Assembly: GCA_026705465.1 (NCBI GenBank)
Contig: JAPPAP010000040.1
Location: 1-64,000, forward strand
DNA: 64,000 nucleotides
Direction: 5' to 3'
Source: a bacterium
Lineage (GTDB): Bacteria; Actinomycetota; Acidimicrobiia; Acidimicrobiales; Bin134
The notes under the pieces are model-generated. The model worked only from the letters and a program-made list of their open reading frames with translations. It was not told where the DNA came from and made no database searches. The translations under genes and the position numbers were made by a program. Below are positions 35,051-44,119 of this stretch, one piece after another; position 1 is the first letter of the stretch, and each line of letters opens with the position of its first letter.

Positions 35051-35257
35051 ATGAACCTGCTTCAATTGTTGTTCTCCTTGGACTCATGGCTGGCCCGTCT
35101 GCGCTCTGATCGGGGCCAGGCCACCGCCGAGTACGCCCTCATCCTTTTGGGGGCTGCCGCGGTGGCCATGCTCTTGGTGTCCTGGGTTACCAAGACCAAC
35201 CGCATTGGGAATCTGCTCGACGCCGTCTTTCGCCACATCACCGGCCTCGTCAGCTAA
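35051..35257 (+). CDS. small Flp/DUF4244-like pilin
   Basis: A 68-residue type IV-like pilin. A short basic leader (ARLRSDRG) precedes QATAEYALILLGAAAVAMLLVSW: glycine before the cleavage point, glutamate at mature position +5, then a hydrophobic helix. This is the pattern cut by prepilin peptidase, and the sequence resembles the actinobacterial DUF4244 pilin group. The ATG at 35051 is preferred; the frame is open to 34970 inside tadC. It is probably the major pilus subunit. Confidence 0.85.
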   Translation: MNLLQLLFSLDSWLARLRSDRGQATAEYALILLGAAAVAMLLVSWVTKTNRIGNLLDAVFRHITGLVS

Positions 35258-35260
35258 TCG

Positions 35261-35659
35261 GTGGCTGCCGCAACCTGGCCAGATGCGGGACTGTCGCGCC
35301 ACGACCGGGGCCAAGCCGCAGTTGAAACCGCGTTGGTCCTTCCGCTGGTCATGGCGATGGTGTTGGTGCTGGTGCAGGTGGGATTGCTGGTGCGCGACCA
35401 CATCCTCGTCGTCCATGCGACCCGGGAAGCGGCCCGAGCGGCCGCAGTCGAACCCACCACCGAGGCGGCTGCTTCTGCCGCGCGAGCCGCCACCGCCCTG
35501 GACCCGGACAGGTTGCAAGTGGAGACATCGGGGGGTCGAAGCACCGGCGCCCTTCTTCGGGTGACGGTGCGCTATCGCCCGGAACCCGCGGTGCCCATCG
35601 TGGGCCGGTTGTTTCCCTCGATGGTGCTTGAGGAGGCCTTGACTATCAGGGTGGAATAG
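35261..35659 (+). CDS. TadE-like minor pilin
   Basis: A 132-residue protein with a TadE motif: DRGQAAVETALVLPLVMAMVLVLVQVGLLVRDH, again with Gly, Gln and a glutamate at +5 of the hydrophobic helix. The rest is a short periplasmic domain with Ala-rich helix and beta strands. The GTG at 35261 lies three bases after the pilin stop. It ends the visible Tad cluster. The prepilin peptidase, CpaB and secretin-like parts are not in this window. Confidence 0.85.
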   Translation: MAAATWPDAGLSRHDRGQAAVETALVLPLVMAMVLVLVQVGLLVRDHILVVHATREAARAAAVEPTTEAAASAARAATALDPDRLQVETSGGRSTGALLRVTVRYRPEPAVPIVGRLFPSMVLEEALTIRVE

Positions 35660-35747
35660 TCGCGGTGCCCGGAAACGGGACCAATGCCGAGACGGAAAAA
35701 TCGCCGTGCCGGGAAACGAATTCGGTACGCAAGTAGTCTGATATTTC

Positions 35748-36092
35748 GTGGAATTCAGTGTCACCGTTGCCTCACACAGGCGATGGGAAGTGTTGACGGT
35801 GACCGGCGAGATCGATATGGCCACCGCCCCCCGCTTCCGCCAGCGTCTGCTGGGAGTGATCACCGGGGGTGCCCAGAACGTGGTGATCGACCTCTCCGGG
35901 GTGGATTTCATCGATTCCACCGGGTTGGGCGTGCTGATGGGAGCGGCCAAGCGCGTGCGGAGCGCGGGGGGAGACATTCGTTTGGTCATGGTGGGGTCAC
36001 GCCTCGCCGATCTCATTGAACTGACCCGGCTCGACCGCGTCCTCGACGTGTTTGACTCGATTGCTGCCGCCACTGAGGATCCCGAGGCGTGA
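35748..36092 (+). CDS. STAS-domain anti-sigma factor antagonist (RsbV-like)
   Basis: A 114-residue SpoIIAA/RsbV-type protein: LTVTGEIDMATAPRFRQRL and the serine site DFIDSTGLGVLMGAAKRV. The downstream gene encodes its likely kinase partner and overlaps the end, so this is a partner-switching pair that should control a sigma factor. No sigma gene is adjacent; the group-2 factor at 97-1056 is a candidate target only by guess. The GTG at 35748 follows TAGTCT by eight bases. Confidence 0.93.
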   Translation: MEFSVTVASHRRWEVLTVTGEIDMATAPRFRQRLLGVITGGAQNVVIDLSGVDFIDSTGLGVLMGAAKRVRSAGGDIRLVMVGSRLADLIELTRLDRVLDVFDSIAAATEDPEA

Positions 36093-36538
36093 TGTCCGAT
36101 CCCGCCAGCATGGACTTCGAGATTCCGGCCCGGCCGGAATATCTGTCGCTGGTTCGCTCCTTGGTGGTCGAGGCCGCAGAAATGGACACCAACTTGAGTC
36201 AAGAGCGCGTCGAGGACTTCAAGGTGGCTGTCTCCGAGGCCACTACCAACGCCATCGAAGCGCATGCCCGGGCCTGCCGCGACGAGTCCATTCGGATTCG
36301 CTGCAAAATCACCGAAGACCGCCTTGAGTTCCATATCACCGATCAGGGTTTCGGCTTCTACCCTGATCAGATTCAAGTTCTCCCCGAGCCCGACGATCCC
36401 AGCCGTCTGAATTTCGAGCGCGGCTTGGGCATCTATCTCATGAGGGTCTTGTCTGACGACGTTGAAATCCAGAGCGGCCCCGACGGCACCCAGGTGTGCT
36501 TGGCCATCCATCTCTCCACCAACAATTCGGATTCCTGA
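36092..36538 (+). CDS. anti-sigma factor serine kinase, RsbW-like HATPase
   Basis: A 148-residue GHKL ATPase fold: N-box FKVAVSEATTNAIEAHA, G1 box ITDQGFGF and G2 box FERGLGIYLMRVLSDDVEI. Such kinases bind a sigma factor and phosphorylate the STAS partner. The ATG at 36092 shares a base with the STAS stop (TGATG); a GTG at 36089 is also possible. The stop lies in the loop of a 10-bp hairpin. Confidence 0.92.
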   Translation: MSDPASMDFEIPARPEYLSLVRSLVVEAAEMDTNLSQERVEDFKVAVSEATTNAIEAHARACRDESIRIRCKITEDRLEFHITDQGFGFYPDQIQVLPEPDDPSRLNFERGLGIYLMRVLSDDVEIQSGPDGTQVCLAIHLSTNNSDS

Positions 36539-36546
36539 ATTGTTGG
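36519..36546 (+). terminator. 10-bp hairpin spanning the stop of the RsbW-like gene
   Basis: CCAACAATTC (36519-36528) pairs perfectly with GAATTGTTGG (36537-36546) around an 8-base loop. No T-run follows. It separates the anti-sigma pair from nhaA. Confidence 0.5.
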
Positions 36547-36613
36547 CGAAAGAATGGCCTGCGGTCGGCTGTGACTGAGGAAGCCAGGCCAATAGCGGCT
36601 ACGTTCAGCGCTG

Positions 36614-37951
36614 ATGGCTGATAAGAACCCTCTCAGCGATCTGACCTTCCTGGGCGGCTCCAGTCGATTGGCTCGATTTATCGGCCGTCCCATTCTCCAT
36701 TTCGCAGCTATCGAAGCCGCGGGCGGTGTTCTCATGCTGATCGCCACCGTGGCCGCCCTGGTCTGGGTCAACTCTCCATGGCAGGGCTCCTATGAGGACT
36801 TTTGGCACACCTACGTGTCGTTCTCAGTGGGCGACTATCAATTCGAGCGCGATCTCGCCCACATCGTTCAAGACGGCCTCATGGCCGTGTTCTTCTTCGT
36901 GATCGGATTGGAGATCAAACGGGAATTGGTGACCGGCCAGCTCCGGGATCCCCGCTTCGCCGCGCTGCCCGCGGTGGCCGCCCTCGGCGGCATGGTGGTG
37001 CCCGCCCTGGTCTACTTCGCTTTCAATGCCGGTGGGCCCGGTCAAGACGGCTGGGGTATCCCCATGGCCACCGACATCGCCTTTGCCGTCGGCGTTTTGT
37101 CGCTGCTCGGCAATCGCATTTCTCGTCAGATGAAAGTGTTCCTACTGACGCTGGCCATCGTGGACGACATCGGCGCCATCCTGGTGATCGCCATCTTCTA
37201 TACCAGCGATCTCTCCGGCAATTGGCTGCTCACCGCCGCCATTCTGCTGGCTGGCATTTTGGTGCTCCGCCGACTGCACGTTTGGTATCTGCCCGTCTAC
37301 CTCATCATTGGAGTGGCCTTCTGGCTGGCGGTGCTTGAATCCGGGGTCCACGCCACCATTGCCGGGGTGATCCTCGGTCTGATCACGCCGGCCAAGCCCC
37401 TCCAGTCAGAAGAGGAGGCCCGCCGCTGGGCCAATTGGCTCCAGATGCAAGATGTCGTCGATCTCGACGACGTGCGTCGAGTCGGATTCCACATGCGGGA
37501 GTCGCAGCCGGTCAGCCTGCGGATCGAAGAGCTGCTCCACCCCATTGCCGGCTACATCATCATTCCCCTCTTCGCCCTTTCCGCTGCCGGGGTTGAGCTT
37601 TCCGGCAACGTGCTTTCCGATGCCGTCACCTCGCCGGTGACACTGGGGGTGGCCATCGGGTTGGTGGTGGGCAAGACCGCGGGCATCTCGCTGTTCTCGT
37701 GGATCGCCCACCGATTGGGCTGGGTCACCATTCCAAAGTCACTGGCCGGCCTCCACATGGTGGGGTTGGCCATGGTGGCCGGCATCGGCTTCACCGTGTC
37801 GCTGTTCATCTCCCGTCTGGCTTTCGACGACTCATCCGTCGCCGATGAGTCCAGGATCGGCATTCTCGTGGGTTCGCTGATCGCCGCGGTCGTTGGTCTG
37901 GCGATTTTGTCCCGCACGGAGCCTCGCCCCAAGTACTCCGACAAAACCTGA
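36614..37951 (+). CDS. nhaA: Na+/H+ antiporter NhaA
   Basis: NhaA exports sodium in exchange for protons across the inner membrane. The 445-residue protein has the family stretch GWGIPMATDIAFAVGVLSLLG, the catalytic pair D184 and D185 in TLAIVDDIGAILVIAIFY, and AGIGFTVSLFISRLAF near the end. About 12 helices are seen, with a charged cytoplasmic insert of about 45 residues in the middle. The ATG at 36614 follows TACGTT by eight bases. An NhaA fits a saline habitat, though the family is widespread. Confidence 0.96.
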   Translation: MADKNPLSDLTFLGGSSRLARFIGRPILHFAAIEAAGGVLMLIATVAALVWVNSPWQGSYEDFWHTYVSFSVGDYQFERDLAHIVQDGLMAVFFFVIGLEIKRELVTGQLRDPRFAALPAVAALGGMVVPALVYFAFNAGGPGQDGWGIPMATDIAFAVGVLSLLGNRISRQMKVFLLTLAIVDDIGAILVIAIFYTSDLSGNWLLTAAILLAGILVLRRLHVWYLPVYLIIGVAFWLAVLESGVHATIAGVILGLITPAKPLQSEEEARRWANWLQMQDVVDLDDVRRVGFHMRESQPVSLRIEELLHPIAGYIIIPLFALSAAGVELSGNVLSDAVTSPVTLGVAIGLVVGKTAGISLFSWIAHRLGWVTIPKSLAGLHMVGLAMVAGIGFTVSLFISRLAFDDSSVADESRIGILVGSLIAAVVGLAILSRTEPRPKYSDKT

Positions 37952-37987
37952 TCCCCCAGTTGGCTGGGCATCCGGTTTAGGGTCTGT

Positions 37988-38024
37988 TTGACATCAACTC
38001 CCTTCCAACCCCTAGCTTCTCCCC
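37988..38024 (+). promoter_or_regulatory. topA promoter, leaderless
   Basis: TTGACA (37988-37993) and TAGCTT (38013-38018) are 19 bp apart. The -10 box ends six bases before the GTG start, so transcription should begin at the start codon itself. Confidence 0.6.
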
Positions 38025-40751
38025 GTGTCCAACGCCCTTGTGATCGTCGAGTCTCCGGCCAAGGCCAAGACCATCGCGGGCTATTTGGGGAGCGGCTACG
38101 TGGTGGAGTCCTCCATCGGGCACATCCGTGATCTGCCCAGCAACGCCAGCGAGGTGCCGGCGGCCTACCGGAACGAGTCGTGGTCTCGATTGGGAATCGA
38201 TGTCGATAACGACTTCAAACCGCTCTATGTGGTGCCCTCCGACAAGAAGGCCCAGATTCGCAAGCTGAAGCAACTGCTCAAGGAGTCCGACGAGCTGTAT
38301 CTCGCCACCGATGAAGACCGCGAGGGAGAAGCCATCGCCTGGCACCTGCTCGAGGTTCTGTCTCCGAAGGCCGATGTCAATGTCAAGCGGATGGTGTTCC
38401 ACGAGATCACCCCGTCGGCCATCCAGGCGGCCATCGAATCACCTCGAGACCTTGACCGCCGCCTGGTCGACGCCCAGGAGGCCCGCCGCCTGCTCGATCG
38501 ACTGTACGGCTACGAAGTGTCGCCCGTGCTGTGGAAGAAGGTGCTGCCCCGCCTGTCGGCGGGCCGGGTGCAGAGCGTGGCCACTCGCATCGTGGTCGAG
38601 CGCGAGCGGGAGCGCATGGCCTTCACCGCCGCCGACTATTGGAGTCTGAGCGCCGAATTCCGGGTGTTGGGCGACTTGGACCCCGGTGATCCCTCGACCT
38701 TTACCGCCTCGCTCACCGCAGTCGACGACGCCAAGGTGGCCACCGGCAAGGATTTCAACAGCGGCGGGCAGCTCCGCAGCTCCGACGCCGTTCATCTTGA
38801 TGAGGAAGCAGCTCACGGCTTGGCCCGGGGGCTGGCCGATGCCGAGATCAGCGTGCGGGAAGTGGAGGTCAAGCCCTACCGCCGCCGACCGGCGGCGCCG
38901 TTCATGACCTCCACTTTTCAGCAGGAGGCCGGTCGCAAGCTGCGCTTGTCGGCGGCCATGGCCATGAGAACGGCTCAGTCGCTGTATGAGAAGGGCTACA
39001 TCACCTACATGCGCACCGACAGCACCACTTTGTCGGACACTGCCCTGCGGGCGGCTCGGGCCGCTGTCTCTGATCGCTTCGGCGCCTCCTTTTTGCCCGA
39101 TGACCCCCGCCACTATGCCAAGAAGGTCAAGAACGCCCAAGAAGCCCACGAGGCCATCCGCCCTTCAGGCGACCAGTTCCGCTCTCCTGAGGAGGTGAGG
39201 GCTGAAGTACCCAAGTTGGAGGCCCAGGTCTACGAGCTGATCTGGCAGCGCACGGTGGCTTCCCAGATGACCGACACTGTGGGCGAGACCGTCCATGTCG
39301 ATCTCGGCGGGACTGCTGACGATGGGCGCGACGCTGCATTCTCCGCTGCGGGGACGGTGATCACTCACGAGGGTTTCCGCCGGGTGTACACCGAAGGCAC
39401 CGACGATGACGCCGATCAAGAGGAAGCAGAGCGACGCATGCCTGCGTTGGCGGCCGGTGATCCGCTATCCATCGAGGAGTTGACCCCTACTGGCCACGCC
39501 ACCCAGCCTCCGGCTCGCTATACCGAGGCATCGCTGGTGCGGAGGCTGGAGGAGCTCGGTGTCGGTCGTCCCTCCACCTATGCCACCATCATGAACACCA
39601 TCGTCGACCGCGGCTATGTGTGGAAGAAGGGCACGGCTCTGGTGCCGTCGTTCACCGCTTTTTCTGTGGTCAGCCTGTTGGAGCAACACTTTCCAAACTT
39701 GGTGGACTATGCCTTCACCGCTCGCATGGAGGACGACCTCGACGGCATTGCCTCGGGCAACCGGGAGTCCATTCCCTGGCTGAGCCGCTTCTATTTCGGC
39801 CCTGCCGATGGGGAGCCCGACGATGAGTCTGCCCACGGCGTTGCCAAGTATGGACTTCGCACCGCAGTGTCAGATCGCTTGGGGGAGATCGATGCCCGGG
39901 CGGTGAACTCCATTCCTATAGGCACCGACGAAAGCGGCGAGGAGGTCGTGGTCAGGGTTGGGCGCTATGGGCCCTATGTGCAGTGCGGTGAGGATCGGGC
40001 CAGCCTTCCCGAAGACCTGCCTCCCGACGAGCTGACGCTAGATCGAGCCCTCACGTACATTGCTGCTCCCTCCGGGGACCGAACTCTGGGTGACGATCCC
40101 GAGACCGGCTTGTCGGTGGTCGTGCGCACTGGGCGGTTCGGTCCCTATGTCCAAGTGGGCGAGGAGTCCGACAACGGCGGGGAGAAGCCCAAGCGAGCAT
40201 CTCTATTGGCTGACATGCAGCCGGAGACGGTCACGCTTGAGGATGCGCTCAAAGTCCTGTCGCTGCCCCGGGTGGTGGGCACCGACCCTGCTGACGGCAT
40301 CGAGGTGGTGGTCCAGAACGGGCGCTACGGGCCGTATCTCAGCAAGGGCAAGGAGAACCGGAGCCTCGAATCCGAAGACCAGCTATTCACCATCACGCTG
40401 GAGCAGTGCCTGGAGCTGTTGTCCCAGCCCCGCCGCCGACGGGGGCAGACGGCCAAGCCACCCCTCCGCGAGCTTGGTCCTGACTTGGCCACCGACAAGC
40501 CGATGGTGGTCAAGGACGGCCGCTATGGCCCCTACGTCACCGACGGGGAGGTGAACGCCTCGTTGGGCAAAGGCGACTCGGTGGAGACGCTCACCGTGGA
40601 ACGGGCATCGGAACTGCTTCAGATCCGTCGGGACAAGATTGCTGCTGGTGGCGGCAAGTCGACAGCCCGCCGAAAGCCGGCGGCAAAGAAGAAGACCACG
40701 GCAAAGTCAGGTTCGACGAAGAAAAAACCGCAGCCACGTACTAAGTCGTGA
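38025..40751 (+). CDS. topA: DNA topoisomerase I
   Basis: TopA relaxes negative supercoils by cutting one strand. The Toprim domain starts ALVIVESPAKAKTIAGYLG and holds EDREGEAIAWHL. The active-site tyrosine is Y328 in GYITYMRTDSTTLS. The core ends near residue 590; the C-terminal third has repeated strand-binding units (VRVGRYGPYVQ, VRTGRFGPYVQVG, VQNGRYGPYLSKG, VKDGRYGPYVTDG) without zinc cysteines, and then a Lys/Ala-rich tail. This tail type is usual for actinobacterial TopA. GTG start at 38025. Confidence 0.97.
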   Translation: MSNALVIVESPAKAKTIAGYLGSGYVVESSIGHIRDLPSNASEVPAAYRNESWSRLGIDVDNDFKPLYVVPSDKKAQIRKLKQLLKESDELYLATDEDREGEAIAWHLLEVLSPKADVNVKRMVFHEITPSAIQAAIESPRDLDRRLVDAQEARRLLDRLYGYEVSPVLWKKVLPRLSAGRVQSVATRIVVERERERMAFTAADYWSLSAEFRVLGDLDPGDPSTFTASLTAVDDAKVATGKDFNSGGQLRSSDAVHLDEEAAHGLARGLADAEISVREVEVKPYRRRPAAPFMTSTFQQEAGRKLRLSAAMAMRTAQSLYEKGYITYMRTDSTTLSDTALRAARAAVSDRFGASFLPDDPRHYAKKVKNAQEAHEAIRPSGDQFRSPEEVRAEVPKLEAQVYELIWQRTVASQMTDTVGETVHVDLGGTADDGRDAAFSAAGTVITHEGFRRVYTEGTDDDADQEEAERRMPALAAGDPLSIEELTPTGHATQPPARYTEASLVRRLEELGVGRPSTYATIMNTIVDRGYVWKKGTALVPSFTAFSVVSLLEQHFPNLVDYAFTARMEDDLDGIASGNRESIPWLSRFYFGPADGEPDDESAHGVAKYGLRTAVSDRLGEIDARAVNSIPIGTDESGEEVVVRVGRYGPYVQCGEDRASLPEDLPPDELTLDRALTYIAAPSGDRTLGDDPETGLSVVVRTGRFGPYVQVGEESDNGGEKPKRASLLADMQPETVTLEDALKVLSLPRVVGTDPADGIEVVVQNGRYGPYLSKGKENRSLESEDQLFTITLEQCLELLSQPRRRRGQTAKPPLRELGPDLATDKPMVVKDGRYGPYVTDGEVNASLGKGDSVETLTVERASELLQIRRDKIAAGGGKSTARRKPAAKKKTTAKSGSTKKKPQPRTKS

Positions 40752-40789
40752 GGCGATAGCTAACCTCAGCGGCGTGGAGGCGGCTCGGC

Positions 40790-42241
40790 GTGGCAATTGA
40801 CGGGTCTTCCTCGGCGGCTGCCACCCGGGTGGACCGCATATTCGGCAGCGCCCAGTACTTCAGACTGTGGATTGCTCAAGTGGTTTCAGCCACCGGCGAC
40901 TGGTTGGGTTTTCTGGCCATCATCATCACGGCAGCCCGAGTTGGGGGCGGGATTCCAGAAGCTTCTGTTGGCCTTGTAGTAACTGCCCGCATCCTCCCCG
41001 GTTTCTTCTTGGCTCCGCTGGCGGGGGTTTTGGTGGATCGCTGGGACCGGCGGCGCACCATGGTGGTATGTGACCTAGGTAGAGCGGCCACGTTGGCCTG
41101 GTTGCCGTTCGTGGATTTCGTGTGGCAACTGGTGCTGGCTTCGCTGATCCTGGAAGGGTTCACTCTGCTCTGGGCGCCGGCTAAGGAAGCTTCGGTACCG
41201 AATCTGGTTCCCCGCGAGAAGCTGATCGGGGTTAACTCACTCTCGTTGGTAGCCGGCTACGGCACTTTTCCCTTGGCTACCGGTCTGTTCTGGGGCCTGG
41301 CCGAGTTGGCCACCGAGCTAGAGGAGATCGACGCCCTCAGCTTCTTTCGTATTGATCAGGAGTCCTTGTCCTTCTATGTGGACGTTCTTACCTTTTTGAC
41401 TTCGGCCTTCATCATCTCGCGGCTGACGCTACTGAAGTCCGCCCCGGCAGCTCAGCCTTCTCAACTGCCTGATGACCAAGTGCTGGGCTTTCGAGAGTTG
41501 GCATTGCAGACCTTCCGCGAGTTGCGAGAGGGATGGAGCCATATGTTCCTGAATCCCACAGTCCGGGCGGTAAATGTGGCATTGGCCACCGGTCTTATCG
41601 GCGGGGGAATGCTGGTGCCCCTAGGAACGGTGTTTTCCGAAGATGTGCTAAACGAGGGCACGGAGGGATTCGGAACCTTTGTGACTGCGCTGGGCGTGGG
41701 CATGGCAATTGGTGTGCTACTTCTATCCCTCGGGCAGCGACGCATAGACAAGAGGCTGGTTTTCACTGCCTCGGTTTTTGGTGCCGGATTCTGCTTGTTC
41801 GTCGCCACCTCCATGTGGACCTTGGCCGGGTCTGCGCTGTTGGTCGGCGGAGTGGGAATGTGCGCGGGGGGTGTCTACGTCTTGGGGTTCACCTTGCTTC
41901 AAGAAAACGTGGTCGACGAATTCCGAGGCCGGATTTTCGCCGGGTTGTACACGTTGGGCCGGCTGTCGATATTGATCGCTTTCGCGGTGGGACCGTTTCT
42001 GGCCCTGCTGCTCAACGGCTTGTCTGACAAGTTCTTTGACAAGAGTGTGAGCATTGCTGGATTCGATGTGTTTATCCCAGGTGTCCGCCTCACCTTGTGG
42101 CTTGCCGCGCTCATAATTGTGGGTGCCGGATTCCTAGCTTTGACATCGCTGCGCAGAGAAGCTGAGGATGCACCACTTTCTCAAGCGCTTTCCACTGATG
42201 GCATGACGCAAGACTTCGATGACCAGGTCGATCCCCCATGA
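40790..42241 (+). CDS. MFS transporter (enterobactin-exporter-like group)
   Basis: A 483-residue protein with about 12 helices. IFGSAQYFRLWIAQVVSATGDWLGFLAIII at the start and LVDRWDRRRTMVVCDLGRAA as loop 2-3 are typical of the MFS group that includes EntS and macrolide-efflux proteins. A long loop about 160-200 follows helix 6. The GTG at 40790 is the start, and its end overlaps tmk by four bases. Export of a small molecule is likely; the substrate is unknown. Confidence 0.88.
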   Translation: MAIDGSSSAAATRVDRIFGSAQYFRLWIAQVVSATGDWLGFLAIIITAARVGGGIPEASVGLVVTARILPGFFLAPLAGVLVDRWDRRRTMVVCDLGRAATLAWLPFVDFVWQLVLASLILEGFTLLWAPAKEASVPNLVPREKLIGVNSLSLVAGYGTFPLATGLFWGLAELATELEEIDALSFFRIDQESLSFYVDVLTFLTSAFIISRLTLLKSAPAAQPSQLPDDQVLGFRELALQTFRELREGWSHMFLNPTVRAVNVALATGLIGGGMLVPLGTVFSEDVLNEGTEGFGTFVTALGVGMAIGVLLLSLGQRRIDKRLVFTASVFGAGFCLFVATSMWTLAGSALLVGGVGMCAGGVYVLGFTLLQENVVDEFRGRIFAGLYTLGRLSILIAFAVGPFLALLLNGLSDKFFDKSVSIAGFDVFIPGVRLTLWLAALIIVGAGFLALTSLRREAEDAPLSQALSTDGMTQDFDDQVDPP

Positions 42242-42840
42242 CCGGCCGTTTGATCGCATTCGAGGGGGGCGAAGCCACCGGCAAGAGCACCCAGGCCCGA
42301 CTGCTGGCTAAGCGATTGGGGGCTTTGTTGACGTTCGAGCCTGGCGCTACCGAACTCGGGGCACACGTCCGCACGCTGGTGTTGGATTCTCCCGATCTGG
42401 CGCTGTCACCCCACGCTGAAGCCCTGCTGATGGCCGCCGACCGGGCCCAGCACGTCGCCGAGGTGATCCGTCCCGCCCTGGACGCTGGCACTCATGTGGT
42501 CACCGACCGATTCATCGGGTCCTCCCTGGCCTATCAGGGATTCGGACGCCACTTGGGGGTCGACGATGTCCTGGCCCTGTCTCTTTTCGCCACCGGCGGA
42601 CTGCAAAGCGACTTGACCGTCCTGTTGACGGTGTCCGAGGACGAGGCTCGGTCGCGCCAGGCATCGCCGAGTGATCGGATCGAAGCCGAGGACGCCGACT
42701 TCCACCGGCGGGTGCTCGAGGGATACCGGACTCTGGCCGAGGAAAACCCCGATCAGTGGGTAGTGATCGACGGCAACCGTTCGGTGGAGGAGGTAGCCGA
42801 AGCGGTGTACACCGCGGTGCAGGAGCGACTCGGTGTCTGA
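42238..42840 (+). CDS. tmk: thymidylate kinase
   Basis: Tmk phosphorylates dTMP to dTDP. The 200-residue protein has the P-loop FEGGEATGKSTQ near residue 7, the DR motif VVTDRFIGSSLAYQGFGR, and an LID-like SRQASPSDRIEAEDADFHRR. ATG at 42238 overlaps the MFS stop (ATGA) and the end overlaps holB by eight bases, the usual tmk-holB order. Confidence 0.96.
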   Translation: MTGRLIAFEGGEATGKSTQARLLAKRLGALLTFEPGATELGAHVRTLVLDSPDLALSPHAEALLMAADRAQHVAEVIRPALDAGTHVVTDRFIGSSLAYQGFGRHLGVDDVLALSLFATGGLQSDLTVLLTVSEDEARSRQASPSDRIEAEDADFHRRVLEGYRTLAEENPDQWVVIDGNRSVEEVAEAVYTAVQERLGV

Positions 42841-43936
42841 CTCGTTAGGCCTGGATGAGCGGCAACCGGATTCACTAGGCGACGACTCGCTTCCCGGTAT
42901 CGCCGATGCCGTGGACGATGTTTGGGCCGAAGTGGAGGGCCAGCCTCAGGCGGTAGAGATCCTGACCGCAGCCGCAGCACAGCCTGTCCACTCCTACCTG
43001 TTGTGCGGCCCGCGGGGCACCGGCAAGCGCACCGCCGCCCTGGCCTTCGCCGCGGCGCTGATCGGGGTCGACTCTCGGACCCGCCGCTTGGCCATGGCCG
43101 GACGCCACCCCGATGTGTCCATGCATGAGCCCGAAGGCCGCACCCTGCGAGTGGTTGAGGCCGATGAGATCATCTTCGAGGCGTCCCGCAGCCCGGTGGA
43201 GGCCCCCCGCAAGGTGATTGTCTGCGATCGGTTCCATACTGCGGAGCCCGAAGCGGTGGCCAGCCTGCTCAAGACCATCGAAGAGCCGCCCTCCACTGTG
43301 GTGATCGTGCTATTGAGCGAGGAGATCCCCCCCGATCACGCCACGGTTGCCTCCCGCTGCGTCATCGTCGAGTTCAATCCCGTACCCGATGACGATGTAC
43401 GTCGAATTCTGGAGCGTGAAGGGGTCGATTCCGAAGGGCTGGATGACATTGTCGCTGCCGCCGCCGGAGATGTGAGTCGAGCTCGGCTATTGGCTACTGA
43501 TGCCAGCCTCAGCGCTCGTCGGCGGGCGTGGGCCGCCGTCCCGAGCCGTTTGGACGGCACTGGCCGCACAGCGGTGGCATTGGTCGACGACTTGAGGGCC
43601 CTCATTGACGAGGCTCAAGCCCCCTTGACTGCTCGCCAGCAGGCCGAGTCCGAAGACTTAGCCCGCATTGAAGCTGAGATGGGTGCCCAGGCCCGTCTAC
43701 GCCGGGAAATGGATGCCCGCCACCGCCGAGAACAGCGTCTGCTGCGAGCCGACGAACTGCGTTTCGGTTTGGCCACCCTGGCTGATTTGTACCGTCAAAA
43801 GATGCCCGATGGGCGCCATGCTCCCGAGGCAGTCGAGGCCGTCAACCGACTGCGCGATGCCCACGCCTGCCTGGTGCGCAACCCCAATGAGCCCCTCCTC
43901 CTCCAAGCCCTTTTCCTGTCTCTTCCCCGCCAATAG
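42833..43936 (+). CDS. holB: DNA polymerase III delta' subunit
   Basis: This AAA+ clamp-loader subunit is 367 residues. Walker A reads GPRGTGKRT (59-67), and DEIIFEASRSP, VCDRFHTAEPEAVASLLKTIEEPPSTVVIVLLSE with the sensor-1 region follow. The zinc-binding cysteine cluster present in many clamp-loader subunits is absent from this short N-terminal domain. The C-terminal third is helical and rich in Arg/Glu. GTG start at 42833 inside tmk. tRNA-Thr follows by 21 bases. Confidence 0.92.
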   Translation: MSDSLGLDERQPDSLGDDSLPGIADAVDDVWAEVEGQPQAVEILTAAAAQPVHSYLLCGPRGTGKRTAALAFAAALIGVDSRTRRLAMAGRHPDVSMHEPEGRTLRVVEADEIIFEASRSPVEAPRKVIVCDRFHTAEPEAVASLLKTIEEPPSTVVIVLLSEEIPPDHATVASRCVIVEFNPVPDDDVRRILEREGVDSEGLDDIVAAAAGDVSRARLLATDASLSARRRAWAAVPSRLDGTGRTAVALVDDLRALIDEAQAPLTARQQAESEDLARIEAEMGAQARLRREMDARHRREQRLLRADELRFGLATLADLYRQKMPDGRHAPEAVEAVNRLRDAHACLVRNPNEPLLLQALFLSLPRQ

Positions 43937-43957
43937 GGCTGGTAGCCTGACCCCCGC

Positions 43958-44030
43958 GCCCGAGTAGCTCAGTCGGCAGAGCAATTCATTCGTAATGAAT
44001 AGGTCAGGAGTTCGATTCTCCTCTCGGGCT
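43958..44030 (+). tRNA. tRNA-Thr (anticodon CGT)
   Basis: Acceptor GCCCGAG pairs with CTCGGGC, anticodon stem ATTCA/TGAAT encloses TTCGTAA with anticodon CGT, and the T arm is CAGGAG-TTCGATT-CTCCT. Discriminator T at 44030; CCA is not encoded. TAGCCT lies nine bases upstream. Confidence 0.96.
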
Positions 44031-44119
44031 CTCTAGGGCACATCAATGGCACGGTCGGGACGTCCGGCTTGCCCGGCTGAGGAATCGCTTGGAATCAGTG
44101 GCTGGTACTGTCGCCCGCT

